DNA of 64,000 nt from Bradyrhizobium pachyrhizi (GCF_001189245.1 NZ_LFIQ01000052.1:1-64000); one strand, 5' to 3'. Positions 26,838 to 39,937 are shown, numbered from the stretch's first letter. The notes: generated from the sequence alone by a model not told the origin. Program-made: numbers and translations.

Positions 26838-29060
26838 TTACGCGTCGATCGCGTCCTTGATCCGCTTGCGGCTGAGCGGCAGGTCGCGCAGCCGCTTGCC
26901 GGTCGCGTGCGCGATGGCATTGGCGAGCGAAGCGGCGGCCGGGCCCTGCCCGGTCTCGCCGCTGCCGAGAAACGGCTGGCCGGGACGGTTGATGATGTGG
27001 ACGGCGATGCTGTCGGGCACCGCATTGAAGCGCAGGATCGGGTAGGTCTGCCAGTCGATGCTGGTGATCCTTGTCTCGTCGAAGGTGACGCTTTCATAGA
27101 GCGTCCAGCTCGTCGACTGCACGATCGCGCCCTCGATCTGGTTGGTGATGCCGTCCGGATTGACGACCTGGCCGGCATCGACGGCGGCGACCGCGCGCAC
27201 CAGCCGGGCCCGCCCGGTTTCGCGATCGACCTCGACCTCGGACGCGATGGCGCAATAGGCGGCGAGATTCTTGTAGCGTGCAAACGCGAAGCCGTAGCCG
27301 CGATTTCGCGGCGGCTGCTGTCCGCGCGTCCAGCCGAATTCCTCCGCGGCCTTCACGACCACCGCGCGGCCACGCTGATCGTCGAGATGCCTGAGACGAA
27401 ACTCGACCGGATCGGCGCCGGCGAGAGCGGCCAGTTCATCCATGAAGCTCTCGGTCGAGAACACGTTGTGATAGGCGCCGAGCGCGCGCATCGCGGAGAT
27501 CCGCAGCGGCATCGCGGGGATGAAATGATGCATCACGTGCGCGTTCGGAAAATTGTAGATCGGGATCGCGTTGCGGTCGCCGCCCCCCTCCGGCAGCGGC
27601 AACGGCTTTGGTGCCGGCACCGCGAATGATCGCGCCATGTGCTGGGCCGCAAGCAGCGCGCCGGCGCCGCCCGGCCGCATCGAATGGGTGTTGCTCCACA
27701 CCGCAAAATTCCAGTCGGCAATCTTGCCGTCGGCCGTGAGCGACGCGCTCAATTTCGTCACCATCGCCGGGCCATAGGGCTCCCAGCCGTGCTCCTGCTC
27801 GCGCATCCACTGCACCCGAACTGGGCGCCCTGGCAGCGCCCGGGCGATCAGCGCGGCGTCGGCCGCGGCATCGTCGGCGCCGTTGTGGCCGTAGCAGCCG
27901 GAGCCTTCGACATGGATCAGGCGGACGCTGGCGGGCGCCATGCCGAGCATCTCGGCGATCGCCTGCCGGTCGGGATAGACGCCCTGCGTGTGCGTCCATA
28001 CCGTCATCGCGCCATCGATGAATTGCGCGACCGCGCAGGACGGCCCGATCGAACCGTGCGACTGGTAAGGCCGCGTGTAGGTCGCTTCGAGCGACCGCGC
28101 GCCGCTCACCGTGGGATCGCTACGCTGCAAGATCGCGAAATCCTGCGACGGCAGCGCGGTCAGCACGTTGGCCAGATCGTGCTGGTTCGGCAGCTTCGCG
28201 CTCTCCCGCCACTTCGCCGCCGCGGCCAGCGCGTGCATGGCCTTGACCGCCGAAAACTCCTTCTCCGCCACCACGGCCAGGAAGTTGCCGTCGCGCACGA
28301 TTTGAATCACGCCGGGCATTTTCTCGATCGCGGCCGTGTCGCATTCCACGAACTGCGCGCCGTAGCTCGGCGGGCGTACCACGCGCGCATGCACCATGCC
28401 GGGAAGCCGCATGTCCTGCACATAGGCCGCGCCGCCCGTGACCTTGGCAGGAATGTCGACGCGCGGCACCGGCTGGCCCATCACCTTGAAGCCCGCCGGA
28501 TCCTTCAGGCTCGATGTCGGTTGCGCCTGGACGTGCAACATGTCCGAGGCGACAAGCTCGCCATAGCCCAGACGCCGTCCATCGGGAGCGATGACGGCCG
28601 CATTCTCGGTTCGCAGACCGTCGGGCGGCAAGTCGAAACGCCTTGCTGCCTCCGCCACCAGCAGCGCACGCGCTTGCGCCGCCGCATGCAGGATCGCCGT
28701 GCCGCTGTCCTGCATCGAATGGCTGCCTGACGTATAGCCCTCGTTCGCCGTGAGTTTGGTGTCGGCGGTGATCACCTTCAGCGCATCGAAGGGAATATCG
28801 AGCTGCTCGGCCGCGATCTGCTGAAACGCGGTGCGGAATCCCTGGCCGAGTTCGGCCTTGCCGGTAAAGGCCGTGACCTGGCCATTGGCATCGATGCGGA
28901 TCCAGGAATCCAGATTGGGCGATTTCGCCAGGCTGCCCGGCAACGCGGGGCTCTGCGGCTTCTGCTCCTGTGCGATCGCGCCGCGCAGCGAGAAACTGAC
29001 GATCAGCGCGCCACCGCCGGCCAGCACGCTGCGGCGATCGAGAACCACCGGCGCGGTCAT
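26838..29060 (-). CDS. Molybdopterin-binding subunit of an aldehyde/xanthine-oxidase-type hydroxylase
   Basis: A 740-aa molybdenum subunit of the isoquinoline 1-oxidoreductase/aldehyde-oxidase group (xanthine dehydrogenase family). The N-terminus holds a twin-arginine signal (DRRSVLAGGG, residues 8-17), so the enzyme works in the periplasm. Family motifs include GKAELGQGFRTAF (about 65), VPRVDIPAKVTGGAAYVQD, VEGSGCYGHNG and the C-terminal FLGSGETGQGPAAAS, where Glu is the catalytic base of molybdenum hydroxylases. It overlaps the iron-sulfur subunit by 4 nt (ATGA). Together with the triheme cytochrome upstream this is a three-gene operon: cyt c, 2Fe-2S, Mo. Substrate unknown. Confidence 0.9.
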   Translation of the reverse strand: MTAPVVLDRRSVLAGGGALIVSFSLRGAIAQEQKPQSPALPGSLAKSPNLDSWIRIDANGQVTAFTGKAELGQGFRTAFQQIAAEQLDIPFDALKVITADTKLTANEGYTSGSHSMQDSGTAILHAAAQARALLVAEAARRFDLPPDGLRTENAAVIAPDGRRLGYGELVASDMLHVQAQPTSSLKDPAGFKVMGQPVPRVDIPAKVTGGAAYVQDMRLPGMVHARVVRPPSYGAQFVECDTAAIEKMPGVIQIVRDGNFLAVVAEKEFSAVKAMHALAAAAKWRESAKLPNQHDLANVLTALPSQDFAILQRSDPTVSGARSLEATYTRPYQSHGSIGPSCAVAQFIDGAMTVWTHTQGVYPDRQAIAEMLGMAPASVRLIHVEGSGCYGHNGADDAAADAALIARALPGRPVRVQWMREQEHGWEPYGPAMVTKLSASLTADGKIADWNFAVWSNTHSMRPGGAGALLAAQHMARSFAVPAPKPLPLPEGGGDRNAIPIYNFPNAHVMHHFIPAMPLRISAMRALGAYHNVFSTESFMDELAALAGADPVEFRLRHLDDQRGRAVVVKAAEEFGWTRGQQPPRNRGYGFAFARYKNLAAYCAIASEVEVDRETGRARLVRAVAAVDAGQVVNPDGITNQIEGAIVQSTSWTLYESVTFDETRITSIDWQTYPILRFNAVPDSIAVHIINRPGQPFLGSGETGQGPAAASLANAIAHATGKRLRDLPLSRKRIKDAIDA

Positions 29061-29548
29061 CGGATGCTCCTGTCGCTTGCGGCGTCGGCCGTATCCATCA
29101 ACCTGGCGGCGCGATGCACCGCGCGCAGGATTCGCATATGGGTGCCGCAACGGCAGAGATTGGGCTCCAGCTCGGCACGGATCTGCGCATCCGACGGCTT
29201 CGGGTTGCGCATCAGCAGCGCCTGTGCGCGCATCATCATCCCGGCGATGCAGTAGCCGCACTGCGCCGCCTGCTCCTCCATGAAGGCGCGCTGGATCGGC
29301 GCCGGCGTGGCCACGGTGCCGAGCCCCTCGAGCGTCGTCACCTGCTTGCCCTCGACCAGGACCAGCGGCGTGACGCAGGACAGCACGGCCTTGCCGTCGA
29401 CGATCACCGTGCAGGAGCCGCATTGCCCGAGCCCGCAGCCGAACTTGGCGGCATTGAGCGCCAGATCATTGCGCAACACATAGAGCAGCGGCGTATCCGC
29501 CTCCGCATCGACCTGATGATCCCTGCCATTGACCTTCAATGTCATCAT
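29057..29548 (-). CDS. 2Fe-2S subunit of the molybdenum hydroxylase
   Basis: A 163-aa electron-transfer subunit with two [2Fe-2S] clusters. The plant-ferredoxin-type cluster is GCGLGQCGSC (about residues 41-50) with a further Cys in VLSC; the second cluster uses CGYC (about 100) and CRCG (about 134). No signal peptide, consistent with co-export with its Tat-bearing partner. Start at ATGATG (29548 or 29545); the stop codon of the cytochrome overlaps it as ATGA and it overlaps the Mo subunit as ATGA, so all three genes are translationally coupled. Confidence 0.92.
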   Translation of the reverse strand: MMTLKVNGRDHQVDAEADTPLLYVLRNDLALNAAKFGCGLGQCGSCTVIVDGKAVLSCVTPLVLVEGKQVTTLEGLGTVATPAPIQRAFMEEQAAQCGYCIAGMMMRAQALLMRNPKPSDAQIRAELEPNLCRCGTHMRILRAVHRAARLMDTADAASDRSIR

Positions 29549-30888
29549 GGCTTGCCTCGCTGTCTGGATTCCGCTGGCGTGTCGCGCGCCGCAAGCGACG
29601 TCGCCTGCACCGCGCGCGCATCGCGCTCCGCCTTGTCGAGATTGGCCCACGCCGGCCGCTTGCCGAACCGCTCGCGCAGATAGGCCGTGAGCGCGACCAT
29701 CTGCGTATCATCGATGCTGGCGGCAAAGCCCGGCATGATCGGGCTGCGCTCGCCTTCGATAGCGCCGACGCCCGACAACACGATATTGAGGAGGTTGCGC
29801 GGGTCGGGGCTCGCGATCGCCGTGCTGAGCGCGAGATTGACGCCACCATAAGGCAACGCCCGGCGGCCCTCATGGCAGGAGGCACACGCGGCGGCATAGA
29901 TCGCCGCACCGGCCGCATGGGTCTGTGCCGCATCATCCGAAGACGATTGTGCGACGACGTCGGCTGGCCGTTTGCGATCCGGCGCCAGCGCGCCCGAGAT
30001 ATCGGCCATGTACACGGCGATGGCCCGCACGTCGCCGTCGGGCACCGTCGCCAGATTACCGACCACTTCAGCCATCGGCCCGCGCGCGGTGCCATGATCG
30101 GCCTGCCATCCGTGGCGCAAATAGGCGTAGAGCGCATCGGCGGTCCACCGCACCGGGGCGTGCGAGGTGTCGTTCAGCGCGTAGGCGTGCCAATTGTCGA
30201 CCTCGCCACCGGAGAACTGCGCATTCACCCGCTCGGCGCCGAGCGCGTTACGCGGCGTGTGGCAGGCGCCGCAATGCGCGAGCCCCTCCACCAGATAAGC
30301 GCCGCGGTTCCATTCCGCGCCCTTCGCCGAGTCCTGAAGGGCATCGCCGCTGCGCAGATACAGCAGCTTCCACCCCGCGATCAGCAGTCGATAGTTCAAC
30401 GGAAACGAAAGCTGATTCGCCGGCGGCGACGCGTGGACCGGCTGCCGCGTCATCAGGAACGCATACAGCGCCCGGTCGTCCGCATCCGAGACGTTGGTGA
30501 AATGGTCATAGGGAAAGGTCGGGTAGAGATGCTGGCCATCGCGAGCCACGCCCGAGCGCATCGCGCGGACGAACGCCTCCTCCGGCCAGCCCCCGATGCC
30601 GGTGTCGGCATCCGGCGTGATGTTGGATGAGAAGACGATGCCGAACGGCGTTGGAACCGGGAGCCCGCCGGCATAAGTCGCGCCGGCCTGCACGGTATGG
30701 CAGGTGTTGCAATTGCCGATCGCGGCGAGTTCGCGGCCGCGCTTGACCAGATCAGGGTCGAAGGTATCGGCCCGCGGCGGCGCAATGGCGGCAATCTGCG
30801 GCCGCCAGGCGACGGCAAGGGCTGCCGCCGCGCCCGCGACCAGCACGATCGCGGCAATGCCTGTGATGATCCGCAGCTGACCAGTCAT
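29545..30888 (-). CDS. Triheme membrane-anchored cytochrome c
   Basis: A 447-aa cytochrome c with three CxxCH heme sites: CNTCH (60-64), CGACH (206-210) and CASCH (335-339). An N-terminal hydrophobic anchor spans about residues 8-28. This layout matches the cytochrome subunits of membrane-bound alcohol/aldehyde dehydrogenases, which pass electrons to ubiquinone or a terminal oxidase. It is the first gene of the coupled Mo-hydroxylase operon, so the hydroxylase is probably coupled to respiration rather than to NAD or oxygen. Confidence 0.92.
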   Translation of the reverse strand: MTGQLRIITGIAAIVLVAGAAAALAVAWRPQIAAIAPPRADTFDPDLVKRGRELAAIGNCNTCHTVQAGATYAGGLPVPTPFGIVFSSNITPDADTGIGGWPEEAFVRAMRSGVARDGQHLYPTFPYDHFTNVSDADDRALYAFLMTRQPVHASPPANQLSFPLNYRLLIAGWKLLYLRSGDALQDSAKGAEWNRGAYLVEGLAHCGACHTPRNALGAERVNAQFSGGEVDNWHAYALNDTSHAPVRWTADALYAYLRHGWQADHGTARGPMAEVVGNLATVPDGDVRAIAVYMADISGALAPDRKRPADVVAQSSSDDAAQTHAAGAAIYAAACASCHEGRRALPYGGVNLALSTAIASPDPRNLLNIVLSGVGAIEGERSPIMPGFAASIDDTQMVALTAYLRERFGKRPAWANLDKAERDARAVQATSLAARDTPAESRQRGKP

Positions 30889-31019
30889 GCTGAATTGAGT
30901 TTGTTGTTGGGACGTGTATTAACACCTTTCGTTCCGGTATCGTTCGGCCAGAAGACCTCGATCACCGCCTGTTGACCTCAAGGAATCCTGAAAATCCCAA
31001 AGGGATCGCGCAAGGGATC

Positions 31020-32888
<1,869 letters not shown>

Positions 32889-33032
32889 ACAGCCCGTGTC
32901 GACGACTGCCGCCTGTTGGTGACGACATCGTGACACCGGCGCGACGCGGCCGTGCTTTGTCTCGTTGACGGCCGCTGGACGCCCACTCATGCTGACCACG
33001 TTTCCTTAACTCATTGACCAGAGGAGCCGAAC

Positions 33033-33731
33033 ATGAGCAGCAAGCCGACGATCGTTCTGGTTCACGGATTCTGGGGAGGCGCGGCGCACTGGAGCAAGGT
33101 GATCGTCGCACTCTCGCGCAAGGGGCACACCGGTCTGCAAGCGGTCGAGATGCCGCTGACCTCGCTCGCCGACGACGCCGAACGCCTGCGCAAGATGGTC
33201 AAGCAGCAGGCCGGCCCGACGCTGCTGGTCGGCCATTCCTATGGTGGCGCAGTCATCACCGAAGCCGGCGATCTGGCAAACGTGGTCGGCCTCGTTTACA
33301 TCGCGGCCTTCGCGCCGGACGCCGGCGAGAGCCCCGGCGCCATCACCGCGGGCCTCCCGCCGGCGGCGATTGCCAATGTCGCACCGGATAGCGACGGCTA
33401 TCTCTGGATCAAGCCTGACAAGTTTCACGAGAGCTTCTGCCAGGATCTGCCCGCCGATGAAGCGCTGGTGATGGCAGTCACGCAGAAGGCACCGCTCGCC
33501 AGCACGTTCGGAGACAACGTCACCGCGCCGGCCTGGAAAAAGAAGCCGGTCTGGTACCAGATTTCCAGCGAAGACCGGATGATCAACCCCGACAACCAGA
33601 AGCGGATGTCGGAACGGATGAAGCCCCGCAAGATCATCACGCTCGCCGCCGGCCACGCCTCGCTGGCCTCGAAGCCGGACGAGGTGACCGCCTTCATCGA
33701 CGAGGCCGCAGCCAGTCTGGCAAATGCGTAA
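33033..33731 (+). CDS. Alpha/beta hydrolase
   Basis: A 232-aa cytosolic alpha/beta hydrolase of the esterase/EstA-like group. It has the oxyanion loop VHGFWGGAAHW (residues 10-20), nucleophile Ser in LLVGHSYGGAV (about 70), and a C-terminal His in AAGHASLASKPDEV. GAGGAGC precedes the ATG. It stands alone, with a broken transporter gene downstream. Substrate unknown. Confidence 0.88.
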   Translation: MSSKPTIVLVHGFWGGAAHWSKVIVALSRKGHTGLQAVEMPLTSLADDAERLRKMVKQQAGPTLLVGHSYGGAVITEAGDLANVVGLVYIAAFAPDAGESPGAITAGLPPAAIANVAPDSDGYLWIKPDKFHESFCQDLPADEALVMAVTQKAPLASTFGDNVTAPAWKKKPVWYQISSEDRMINPDNQKRMSERMKPRKIITLAAGHASLASKPDEVTAFIDEAAASLANA

Positions 33732-33789
33732 GCACGCGAGTTGTCCTGACATGGCCGGACGTGTTCCGGCCATGTCAGTTTGTGTCGCT

Positions 33790-34116
33790 GCGACGGGGAA
33801 GCCGATGGAGCCTCAAACACCTGGCTCTCGACGCTGGCACTCGCCGCGATGGGCGCGGCCGACACGATCAGCGTCGTGATCCGCGTCTCGCTGGTGCAGC
33901 TTGCGACGCCGGACGAGATGCGCGGCCGCGTCGGCGCGGTGAACTATCTGTTCGTCAACGCCTCCAACCAGCTCAGCGAGTTCGAGAGCGGCATCACCGC
34001 CGCCTTGTTCGGCACGGTGCCGGCTGCATTGATCGGCGGCAATCGGCACTGTTGCGGTGGCGCTGCTTTGGATGTGGTTGTTCCCGGCGCTGCGCAAGGT
34101 CCAGCGGCTGGAGTGA
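33790..34116 (+). pseudogene. C-terminal fragment of an MFS transporter, frameshifted
   Basis: Translation shows the tail of an EntS-like major facilitator protein (MFS_3): SVVIRVSLVQLATPDEMRGR then NQLSEFESGITAALFGTVPA. One extra A at 34041/34042 breaks the frame; removing it restores IGTVAVALLWMWLFPALRKV up to the stop at 34114. The N-terminal ten or so membrane helices are absent, and the fragment begins abruptly near 33795. It is a decayed, non-functional remnant, so the region has lost a transporter. Confidence 0.8.
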
Positions 34117-34277
34117 AGCGGCGCCCGGATACCGCAGCCCTTCGCCTCGCGGCATAGGAGCCATACCCGACGGGGCAACGCCTGCGCTTGCAGGCCGCGC
34201 CGCCCTGGCCCTAATCTTTGCCCACCGCGTCCAACGAGACACGGACAAGACACAACGATATAGGGAAGAGACGGCCC

Positions 34278-36026
<1,749 letters not shown>

Positions 36027-36108
36027 GGGCCGGCGGTATCCCCACCGGGATTGCGCATGATAGTGTCGCGCCGGTCCGCGCTTCGCATCGCGGGCCGCAC
36101 GGGGGACG

Positions 36109-37053
36109 ATGGCCGACACGGCATTGCAGGGACTGGTCGAGCGGATCGGCGCGGATCACGTCGTGCGCCGGCTTGGGATCGAGGCCGCGCATGAGAAGCA
36201 GGTGTTCGGCCAGGGCACGCTGCTGTTCAATGTCGAGAACTGGAAGCTGGCGCCGCGGATCGTCGAGACTGCGCTGAAAGTCGCCGGCCTCCATGGCCGC
36301 GCGCGGCGCAATGCCGACCAGGTTGAGGTGCGACGCAATCTGGTGACGTCGGCGCGCCTGCCGGCGGCCTTCGACGGCTTCACCATGCTTCAGCTCAGCG
36401 ATCTCCACGCCGACATCAGCCAGGACGCGATGCGGCATCTGATGGACATCGTGAGCGACATCGCCTGCGATATCTGCGTTCTCACGGGCGACTACCGCGG
36501 CAAGACGTATGGGCCGTTTGAAACGAGCCTCACGTTGATGCGGGATCTGTGCGCACGGATCAAGCTGCCGCTCTACGGCATCCTCGGCAATCATGACAGC
36601 ATCCGCATGACGCCGGCGCTGGAGGCGATGGGCATCAGGATGCTGTTCAATGAGCAGGAGCCGGTCACGCGCGATGGCGTGACGATCCACCTCGCCGGGA
36701 TCGACGATGCGCACTTCTACCGCACCGACGACATTGCAAAGGCTGCCGCGGCGATCCCGCGCGATGCGTTCTCGATCCTGCTGGCGCATACGCCCGAATC
36801 CTACCGCGCGGCGGCGGCGGCCGGCTTCGATTTGATGCTGAGCGGCCATACCCATGGCGGCCAGCTCTGCCTGCCCGGCGGCATCGCGATCAAGCTGGAG
36901 GCGCGGCTGCCGCGTCGGATGGGCAGAGGCGCCTGGCGGTTCGGTGAACTTGCCGGCTACACATCGACCGGTGCCGGCACCAGCCTTGCGCCGGTGCGGC
37001 TGAACTGCCCGGCCGAGATCACGGTGCATACGCTGCGGCGGCTCGGCGACTGA
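36109..37053 (+). CDS. Calcineurin-like metallophosphoesterase
   Basis: A 314-aa metallophosphoesterase. Metal-ligand motifs are LSDLHAD (about 97), TGDYRG (about 125), GNHDS (about 163), LAHTPES (about 225) and SGHTHGGQ (about 245). The fold is of the YkuE/UDP-2,3-diacylglucosamine-pyrophosphatase-like type without an obvious N-terminal membrane anchor. 82 bp after the monooxygenase, same strand; the association may be accidental. Confidence 0.86.
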   Translation: MADTALQGLVERIGADHVVRRLGIEAAHEKQVFGQGTLLFNVENWKLAPRIVETALKVAGLHGRARRNADQVEVRRNLVTSARLPAAFDGFTMLQLSDLHADISQDAMRHLMDIVSDIACDICVLTGDYRGKTYGPFETSLTLMRDLCARIKLPLYGILGNHDSIRMTPALEAMGIRMLFNEQEPVTRDGVTIHLAGIDDAHFYRTDDIAKAAAAIPRDAFSILLAHTPESYRAAAAAGFDLMLSGHTHGGQLCLPGGIAIKLEARLPRRMGRGAWRFGELAGYTSTGAGTSLAPVRLNCPAEITVHTLRRLGD

Positions 37054-37361
37054 GCTCTGATGCCCCGCCTGCACGCGGCAGGCATGGCAAGCGTAGGATG
37101 GTAGAGCCAACGGGTCCGCGCAACGCGCGGCTCGATGATAAACTCAGCGAAACCCATCGATCTCTCACCTGAACGATGATGGGTTTCGCTTCGCTCTACC
37201 ATCCTACGAACCGACGTCGCAGGCGCGCATTGCCAAAATATCGAAAACAACCCCATGCAAAGGAGCCGGCGGCTGCCCGGATTTCGCAGGGAAGGACGTG
37301 TGGCCGATAGCCCTATCCGGTCGCCCTGCCGCAAGGACGGGGAGAGGGAACAGCGGAGGCC
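37054..37361. other. Intergenic region holding a palindromic repeat
   Basis: The 308-base spacer between two convergent genes carries an inverted-end element (see 37091-37209); the rest (37210-37361) is not coding and shows nothing distinctive. Confidence 0.5.
37091..37209. repeat. Palindromic repeat with 'cgtaggatggtagagc' ends
   Basis: Opens gcgtaggatggtagagc and closes gctctaccatcctacg, a perfect 16-bp inverted pair, enclosing gcgaaacccatcgatctctc ... gatgatgggtttcgc (second nested inverted pair). A folded RNA from it would be a long hairpin. Typical Bradyrhizobium dispersed element. Confidence 0.75.
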
Positions 37362-38627
37362 TCAGTTTCCCCGCTTCGCGTTCGCGCTCTGCTCGTTCAC
37401 TGTGCAGGTGATCAGCAGCGTGTAGCCGCGCGCATTCCTGGCAATCTCGGCGGTTTCCTTCTTCATCTCCTCGCGCCACTCGGCGGTCCGGTACGCCACC
37501 GCGCTGTTGTCGAGAAAGTCGCGCAGCGCGCCGGTCTTGATCGCGAAATTGATGTTCTCCGGGATGGTCCCCGTTGCCCGCGCCATCCTGACCGCGTCGA
37601 GTTTGGCGGCCACCACGCCGACCACCGCGCCGGTAAGGTCGAACAGCGGACCGCCGCTGTTGCCTGGCTGCACGGCGGCGCTGATCTGCAGATGACGCGT
37701 GTCGTTGAGGATGCCGCTCAGCGAAGAGACAATGCCCGTGGTGACCGTGAAATCCGATGTCAGCAATCCGTGATAGGGATAACCGATCGCCACTACGCCG
37801 TTGCCGACCAGGATGGGGTTTTGCCTGAGGCTGACGACATCCTTGAACGGAGTCGGCGCCTGCAGCAACGCGAGATCATTGGTCTCGTCGTCGGACACCA
37901 GGCGCAGCTTGACCGGCGCCTCGCCGCTCAGGTTGCCCGTGATCTCGCTGCAGCCGCCGACGACATGGTGATTGGTGACGACATGGCCGCTGCTGCTGAC
38001 CACAAAGCCGGTCCCCGTCCCCGATCTCGCCTGTTTCGCCGGCGGCGCGTTGGGTGCTGCCGCCTGCTGCGGCGGGGCAGCCGCAGGCTTCGCCGCGACC
38101 GCGAACTCGCCGGCATTGGAGACGCCGTTCTTCTTCACCGAGACGACGCAGTTGAGCAGTGCCGGCAGCAGCTGCGCGGTCTGATTGAGGTTGAACTGAA
38201 ACAATTGTCCCTGCGCGAAGGCCGTCATCTGGCGCGCCTTGCGGAACTGGTTGATCAGGCTGGAATTCACCGGCATCTCGACATTCACGAGCTGGGTGCC
38301 GAGCGGCATGCCGTAGACGTTGAACGCCGGCTGGCCGTCGAAGGTCAGCGCCAGCGGAAACGCTTCGCCCGGCGTGAGACGCCAGCTGTCATGGGCAAAG
38401 CCCAGCCGCCAGCTGCCATTCTCGGCGATCGACACCATGAAGAAGATGCCGCTTTGATACGTGGTGCCTGCCGAGCAATGGGTGAAGGCGCCATTCTTGT
38501 CGTTGGTGAAAGCACCGCCCTTCCAGTTGCCGACCGTGATCGAGCCGTAGGGACCGCGGGCGCTCGACGGAGTTGCAGGCGCAAACAGCCACGCGGCCGC
38601 AACGGCCGCCCAGATCGCAACTCTCAT
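37362..38627 (-). CDS. Trypsin-like serine protease (S1C, DegP/HtrA-like core)
   Basis: A 421-aa exported protein. Signal peptide MRVAIWAAVAAAWLFAPATP, then about 160 residues of unassigned N-terminal domain and an S1 protease core from about 215: His in GHVVTNHHVVGG, Asp in ETNDLALLQ and Ser in QPGNSGGPLFD. No PDZ domain follows, unlike HtrA proteases. The frame opens upstream at 38648; I use 38627, which has GGGGGA nine bases upstream. It ends next to a repeat and converges with the phosphoesterase. Confidence 0.83.
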   Translation of the reverse strand: MRVAIWAAVAAAWLFAPATPSSARGPYGSITVGNWKGGAFTNDKNGAFTHCSAGTTYQSGIFFMVSIAENGSWRLGFAHDSWRLTPGEAFPLALTFDGQPAFNVYGMPLGTQLVNVEMPVNSSLINQFRKARQMTAFAQGQLFQFNLNQTAQLLPALLNCVVSVKKNGVSNAGEFAVAAKPAAAPPQQAAAPNAPPAKQARSGTGTGFVVSSSGHVVTNHHVVGGCSEITGNLSGEAPVKLRLVSDDETNDLALLQAPTPFKDVVSLRQNPILVGNGVVAIGYPYHGLLTSDFTVTTGIVSSLSGILNDTRHLQISAAVQPGNSGGPLFDLTGAVVGVVAAKLDAVRMARATGTIPENINFAIKTGALRDFLDNSAVAYRTAEWREEMKKETAEIARNARGYTLLITCTVNEQSANAKRGN

Positions 38628-39102
38628 GACGCGCATTCCCCCAGCCACAACCTATCATAGGGGGCGGCGAAATTCATCCGCAAGTGGTGCGCGGCTTGGT
38701 CCTTGGTCCTGCAGCCGCGCAATACCGCCGCAAATGAGGCGATCGCCACATCCTCAGGTTACAGAACCTATGTTCCTATTTTGTTTCTTTGTCAACCGAG
38801 ATGCTGTCCGTATTTAAGCCCCGTGTCCCAAGTTGAATTTTGGGGTGTCCTGATTCCGATAAAGCTAACGAAAACCGTAGCTTGGCCGATGTTCTCGGTA
38901 AGAATACTGAGTCGCACGTCAGATGTTCTGGCTTTAGCAATCGTTATGGTCCGCCAAGTGCTCTCCCTCCACGGGGAAGAAGTATTACCGGGGTTCTCCG
39001 TGGGTGAACGGAGTTCCAGCCGCCGCTACCGTCCCCCTTAGCATTCCAATGGAATAAGCCCGCCCTCGCGGGGGTTGGAAGCTGAGGGAGGTCGAGCAAG
39101 CC
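38628..39102. other. Gene-free, lower-GC spacer with composite repeat
   Basis: 475 bases with no credible ORF. GC falls below that of surrounding genes. It includes one copy of a repeat (38803-38860) shared with 40233-40288. It probably marks the edge of a decayed accessory segment running to 41.1 kb. Confidence 0.55.
38803..38860. repeat. Repeat A, copy 1
   Basis: ctgtccgtatttaagccccg, then tgtcccaagttgaattttgg and ggtgtcctgatt. Same order with substitutions at 40233-40288 (ctgtccgtattgatgccccg ... gtgtcctaatt). Confidence 0.7.
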
Positions 39103-39414
39103 ATGGGAAGCGAAAGTGCGCCTTCAAGGCCGGCTGAAGCCGCGTGGGAAGCGTTGACATTCGATGAGCCCGTCATCGTCGCGCTAGCCATTTGGGCCGC
39201 GCTATTGGTGGCCCACGTCATCGCGGCGTCGGTGTATTATTGGCGGGAGCGGCGCAGCCCGGAATGGTTGGCCGTTCTTGCGATCTTGGCCTACTGGCCA
39301 ATCCTGGTGTCGATCATAGGTCTCGGCCTTGCTCTAAAATATCTGATCCGACCGCTGATCGGACAAATAAGACTGTTCCGGCGAAGGTCCGATATCAAAG
39401 GCGTCGTTGAGTAA
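39103..39414 (+). CDS. Small membrane protein (103 aa)
   Basis: A 103-aa hypothetical with two hydrophobic segments, about residues 24-44 (PVIVALAIWAALLVAHVIAA) and 57-82 (LAVLAILAYWPILVSIIGLG), flanked by basic residues. No family recognised. GGGAGG lies about 11-16 bases before the ATG. It sits in the repeat-rich mosaic and could be a small phage- or island-derived gene. Confidence 0.5.
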   Translation: MGSESAPSRPAEAAWEALTFDEPVIVALAIWAALLVAHVIAASVYYWRERRSPEWLAVLAILAYWPILVSIIGLGLALKYLIRPLIGQIRLFRRRSDIKGVVE

Positions 39415-39657
39415 GGCCGCCTCAGTTGGCGGCCTCTCCGTTTATGATGCCGATCCATCGGCGCAAGCTCGATTCAAATCGCTCGCGCACTTCTGCTTCC
39501 GAGTTAGCCGTCACGCCAAAAGAGAGCGGCGCGTCCCTTCCTGTAGTTGCGATCCATCCTCCGCAAGCCCGCGGCTGAATCTCTGGCACAATCCCCAGCT
39601 TGGGGCTGAAACATAGGCAAATGCAGCCCCGGTCGAAGCGCCCTCTAATACGACACC

Positions 39658-39876
39658 ATGACGTCGGAAGAGATGCGAGCGATGGCAGCGCAGTGTGATG
39701 ATGTGGCCTTGAAGCTACTCGCTCCCGAGCGCGCCATTGTCCGGAATGTCGCAGCCCAATCGGGTATGCTGGGACACCAATCCGAGATGCTATGTAGAGA
39801 GTGGCGATCAATCAGGCCTTCCAGCGAGACTGTTCCCCTCAAGGAAACGGCCCCAGCGCGTTGGAACGAACGCTGA
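39658..39876 (+). CDS. Possible small hypothetical protein (72 aa)
   Basis: Frame starting MTSEEMRAMAAQCDDVALKL, acidic and helical at first, with no signal peptide. The opening resembles small MTSEEMR-type proteins that are frequent in Bradyrhizobium. No clear ribosome-binding site. It ends just before the first hairpin of repeat family C. Low confidence. Confidence 0.35.
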   Translation: MTSEEMRAMAAQCDDVALKLLAPERAIVRNVAAQSGMLGHQSEMLCREWRSIRPSSETVPLKETAPARWNER

Positions 39877-39882
39877 GGCCGC
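39848..39882. repeat. Hairpin repeat family C, copy 1
   Basis: cggccccagcgcgttggaac ... gctgaggccg. The arms cggcc(cc)agcg and cgctgaggccg pair to form a short terminator-like hairpin. Three further copies lie within 450 bases. Confidence 0.7.
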
Positions 39883-39905
39883 CTTACCGCGCCGCTGAGA
39901 ATAAA

Positions 39906-39937
39906 GCGGCCCCGGCACGCAGCTAGCGCCGGGGCCA
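39906..39937. repeat. Hairpin repeat family C, copy 2
   Basis: gcggccccggcacgcagcta then gcgccggggccag. The arms ccccggc and gccgggg pair around a short loop. Confidence 0.7.
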
